DNA of 7,077 nucleotides from Dorea sp. (GTDB lineage: Bacteria; Bacillota_A; Clostridia; Lachnospirales; Lachnospiraceae), in NCBI GenBank assembly GCA_016295505.1, contig JAEDLC010000095.1:1-7077 (forward strand), given 5' to 3'. The translations under genes and the position numbers were made by a program. Below, piece after piece: positions 6,019 to 7,077 of the stretch. The notes below the pieces were generated by a model. That model did no database searches. It was given only the letters and a program-made list of their open reading frames with translations, and was not told where the DNA came from. The stretch's first letter is position 1. Every line of letters begins with the position of its first letter.

Positions 6019-6575
6019 TTTATAAAACATCCATCCAAAAGCAACAAAATCAAGGACCGATTACTTCCTTTCATTGCCCGATATCCAATTAAGACAACCC
6101 ATACATAGGCACAGGTTTTTGGGATCATCAGCATACCGACCGGCGGCACCGGATCTGCAAACAGGACGACCGGGATATAGCAGGCGAAGCTTATGACTAC
6201 TGCAAGCCACAGAAAACGGAATGCTTCATCCTGCTCTGCCTTCGCGCTTCGATAGAACAGAATCACGATTATTACACCGAGAATTGTAAACGGGATATTG
6301 CGGAAAATGCCCCATGATAACGGTGCCTCTGCGCTGGTCCATGCATTTTGTGGCATCAGACACAGAACGATACGTAAAATCGCCAATCCCCATACCGCGA
6401 TTGTAAGTCCTTTTTTATTCTCTGCCTGATAACGGATATGCCATACATAATAGAGTAATACATAGAACAGCGTCATTGTGACAGATGTAATCATTTTCCC
6501 AATGCCAAGTGCCATCGTAAAATGACTCAATCCGGCTGTGCAAAGCGCAATTGCTCTCGGTATAATGGACCCCAC
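6015..6575 (-). CDS. Multi-span membrane protein, function unknown; 5' end probably truncated
   Basis: Up to 186 residues counted from GTG 6575, with about five hydrophobic segments (roughly 28-47, 57-75, 92-108, 119-140, 143-165). Integral membrane protein; I recognise no functional motif. The start is doubtful: there is no ATG near the 5' end, no Shine-Dalgarno site before GTG 6575, and the same frame meets the TAA stop of the GNAT gene at 6594-6596 only 18 bases further up. The sequence from the first residues (GSIIPRAIALCTAGLSHFTMALG) reads like the interior of a protein, so an original N-terminus may be lost. It overlaps the next gene by four bases (ATGA). It may be a pseudogene, or be translated by reinitiation after the GNAT stop. 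Confidence 0.55.
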   Translation of the reverse strand: MGSIIPRAIALCTAGLSHFTMALGIGKMITSVTMTLFYVLLYYVWHIRYQAENKKGLTIAVWGLAILRIVLCLMPQNAWTSAEAPLSWGIFRNIPFTILGVIIVILFYRSAKAEQDEAFRFLWLAVVISFACYIPVVLFADPVPPVGMLMIPKTCAYVWVVLIGYRAMKGSNRSLILLLLDGCFIK

Positions 6576-6593
6576 GCTCTTGAATATTGCTGA

Positions 6594-7067
6594 TTATAAT
6601 CTACAGATCATAATGTACTCTTCATCATTTTCATCAATGATTTCAAAACCCAATTTCTTATACATACGAACGGCATAATTTCTCTTTTGAACAGACAATG
6701 ATGCTTTCTTATATCCTTGTTTCTTAAGTTCTAAAAGCATTCTTTTCATCAATTCTGTTCCAATGCCATAATTCCTATACTCTTTAAGAAGAGAAATAGC
6801 AAATGACGGAGTTTCGTCATCAACATGTCCATAATCGTCCATAATGCGAACCCACACTGCTCCCACGATCTTCTCCTTATATTCAGCCACATAACAGATA
6901 TCGCCTTTTTTCCTGCCAAAATCTGTTACATATACTTGTAATTCCGGTTGTTTTATTATCTCATACGGCGGAGCATCAGCTCCATCAGGAATAAATATTG
7001 CTTCATACAAAAATATATTTAATATACTTATTTCATTCTGTTTTAATTCTCTTATTTTATAATCCAT
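6594..7067 (-). CDS. GNAT-family N-acetyltransferase
   Basis: 157-residue acetyl-CoA-dependent acetyltransferase of the GNAT superfamily, cytoplasmic; the acceptor substrate cannot be told. Seen: beta strand IVGAVWVRIMDD at residues 67-78; motif A with the acetyl-CoA pyrophosphate loop R98-N-Y-G101-I-G103 (R/Q-x-x-G-x-G/A) followed by TELMKRMLLELKKQGYKKASLSV; and the motif B region N130-YAVRMYKKLGFEII with the family tyrosine near 136. Length is complete for a single GNAT domain. Start ATG 7067 has GGAG 6 bases upstream at the window edge. The gene is clearly more AT-rich than the membrane genes it abuts, suggesting a different origin. Its promoter lies outside the window. Confidence 0.88.
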   Translation of the reverse strand: MDYKIRELKQNEISILNIFLYEAIFIPDGADAPPYEIIKQPELQVYVTDFGRKKGDICYVAEYKEKIVGAVWVRIMDDYGHVDDETPSFAISLLKEYRNYGIGTELMKRMLLELKKQGYKKASLSVQKRNYAVRMYKKLGFEIIDENDEEYIMICRL

Positions 7068-7073
7068 GGAAAT

Positions 7074-7077
7074 CTCC
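7074..7077 (-). promoter_or_regulatory. Ribosome binding site of the GNAT gene
   Basis: GGAG on the minus strand at the very edge of the window, 6 bases before ATG 7067; it may extend beyond the window. Confidence 0.6.

Overview
The window looks like chromosomal DNA from a Gram-positive gut-type anaerobe in the Clostridia, most likely Lachnospiraceae. This is inferred from GGAGG-type ribosome binding sites, TTGATT/TATGAT-type promoters, moderate GC in the resident genes and the protein types: a RecD2 helicase, an AlaA-like aminotransferase and a C-x2-C-x2-C flavodoxin-fold reductase. No RNA gene, CRISPR array, transposase or integrase was seen.

Layout, left to right. (1) 1-1415, minus: N-terminal two thirds of a RecD2-type DNA helicase, cut by the window edge. 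(2) 1416-1685: divergent intergenic region, which also holds a 43-codon in-frame open extension of the helicase frame. (3) 1686-2414, plus: flavodoxin-fold FMN/NAD(P)H reductase with a compact cysteine motif. (4) 2413-2447: perfect 11-bp hairpin plus T-tract that ends the convergent aminotransferase transcript and overlaps the reductase stop codon. (5) 2469-3716, minus: AlaA-like PLP aminotransferase with a well-formed promoter at 3762-3790. (6) 3858-5645: a more AT-rich, self-contained unit. It is one AlbA_2/HATPase_c_4/winged-helix protein gene (3921-5567, minus), flanked on both sides by clusters of a short GYGTT / AACRC motif, many copies 9-11 bp apart, and with a perfect palindrome inside the spacer of its promoter. 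(7) 5770-7067, minus: a small cluster of a GNAT acetyltransferase, a multi-membrane-span protein whose 5' end looks damaged, and a two-span membrane protein coupled to it by an ATGA overlap.

The genes do not form one pathway. RecD2, reductase and aminotransferase read as ordinary housekeeping genes. The two AT-rich genes (AlbA_2 regulator and GNAT) look like later additions. The feature most worth following is the AlbA_2 unit: a lone gene whose promoter carries a textbook autorepressor layout and whose two flanks carry the same phased motif. The second is the GNAT/membrane-protein junction, where base composition changes sharply and the membrane gene has no convincing start.
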